A stretch of DNA of 23,855 bases, taken from CAYNOZ01 sp964398955 (GTDB lineage: Archaea; Methanobacteriota_B; Thermococci; Thermococcales; CAYNOZ01). Positions 23,810-23,855 of the stretch are shown one piece after another; position 1 is the first letter of the stretch; the number at the start of each line of letters is the position of its first letter. Where the stretch lies: positions 1 to 23,855 of the forward strand of contig CAYNOZ010000019.1 of NCBI GenBank assembly GCA_964398955.1, read 5' to 3'. Both the position numbers and the translations under genes were made by a program. The notes below the pieces were generated by a model, which saw only the letters and a list, made by a program, of their open reading frames with translations, did not search any database and had not been told where the DNA came from.

Positions 23810-23855
23810 AAGGTTAGAAGTAAGAAGGACAGAAAATTGTACTTAATTACTTTAA

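Noticed and set aside
1..23855. CRISPR arrays, tRNA or rRNA genes
   Set aside because: No regularly spaced repeats, tRNA T-loop and A-box patterns, or rRNA-like stretches were seen on reading both strands.

Overview
This AT-rich window looks archaeal, most likely from an anaerobic euryarchaeon. The evidence is archaeal TATA-type promoters, strong GGAGGT-type ribosome binding sites (several driving TTG starts), an enolase-family protein closest in layout to methanococcal enolase, an archaeal-type M20 hydrolase, and an IS200/IS605 right end of the type I associate with haloarchaea. Several proteins are strongly acidic (AllG, AllF, the molybdenum subunit), which would fit a salt-adapted cell. 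That is inference; no rRNA or other taxonomic marker is present.

Most of the window reads as a nitrogen-heterocycle and ureide catabolic island. Positions 8-4911 carry the three proteins assigned in E. coli to oxamate carbamoyltransferase (oxalurate + phosphate to oxamate + carbamoyl phosphate): AllH on the plus strand, and a minus-strand operon cyclase-allF-small 54-residue protein-allG. Positions 5482-7117 hold three plus-strand genes less clearly tied to the pathway: a small membrane protein, a TANGO2/NRDE protein and an OsmC-like protein. From 18217 down to 7135 runs a long minus-strand series: PreA-like dihydropyrimidine dehydrogenase, hydantoinase/allantoinase-like hydrolase, adenine-deaminase-like hydrolase, glycerate-kinase-like protein, enolase-like protein, then a three-subunit molybdenum hydroxylase of the xanthine dehydrogenase family. 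Two EamA transporters, an M20 hydrolase, a creatininase-family hydrolase and a short-chain dehydrogenase follow at 18465-23809.

A simple working model is that a purine or pyrimidine is oxidised or reduced, its ring opened by amidohydrolases, the ureide cleaved by AllFGH to carbamoyl phosphate (an ATP source), and the carbon skeleton phosphorylated and dehydrated. Carbamate kinase, uricase and PreT are not in the window.

The unusual point is that several central enzymes depart from their families at catalytic positions. The enolase-like protein keeps its metal ligands and lysines but lacks both conserved active-site histidines. The adenine-deaminase-like protein lacks a metal-binding histidine. 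The hydantoinase-like protein appears to have Glu in place of the carboxylated Lys. The kinase has altered family motifs. The SDR has Phe for the catalytic Tyr. Together these suggest a pathway on a substrate other than the textbook one. A separate discovery is a roughly 260-base nonautonomous IS200/IS605-type relict at about 21955-22215. It keeps a structured omega-RNA-like right end without tnpB and supplies the stop codon of the creatininase-family gene.
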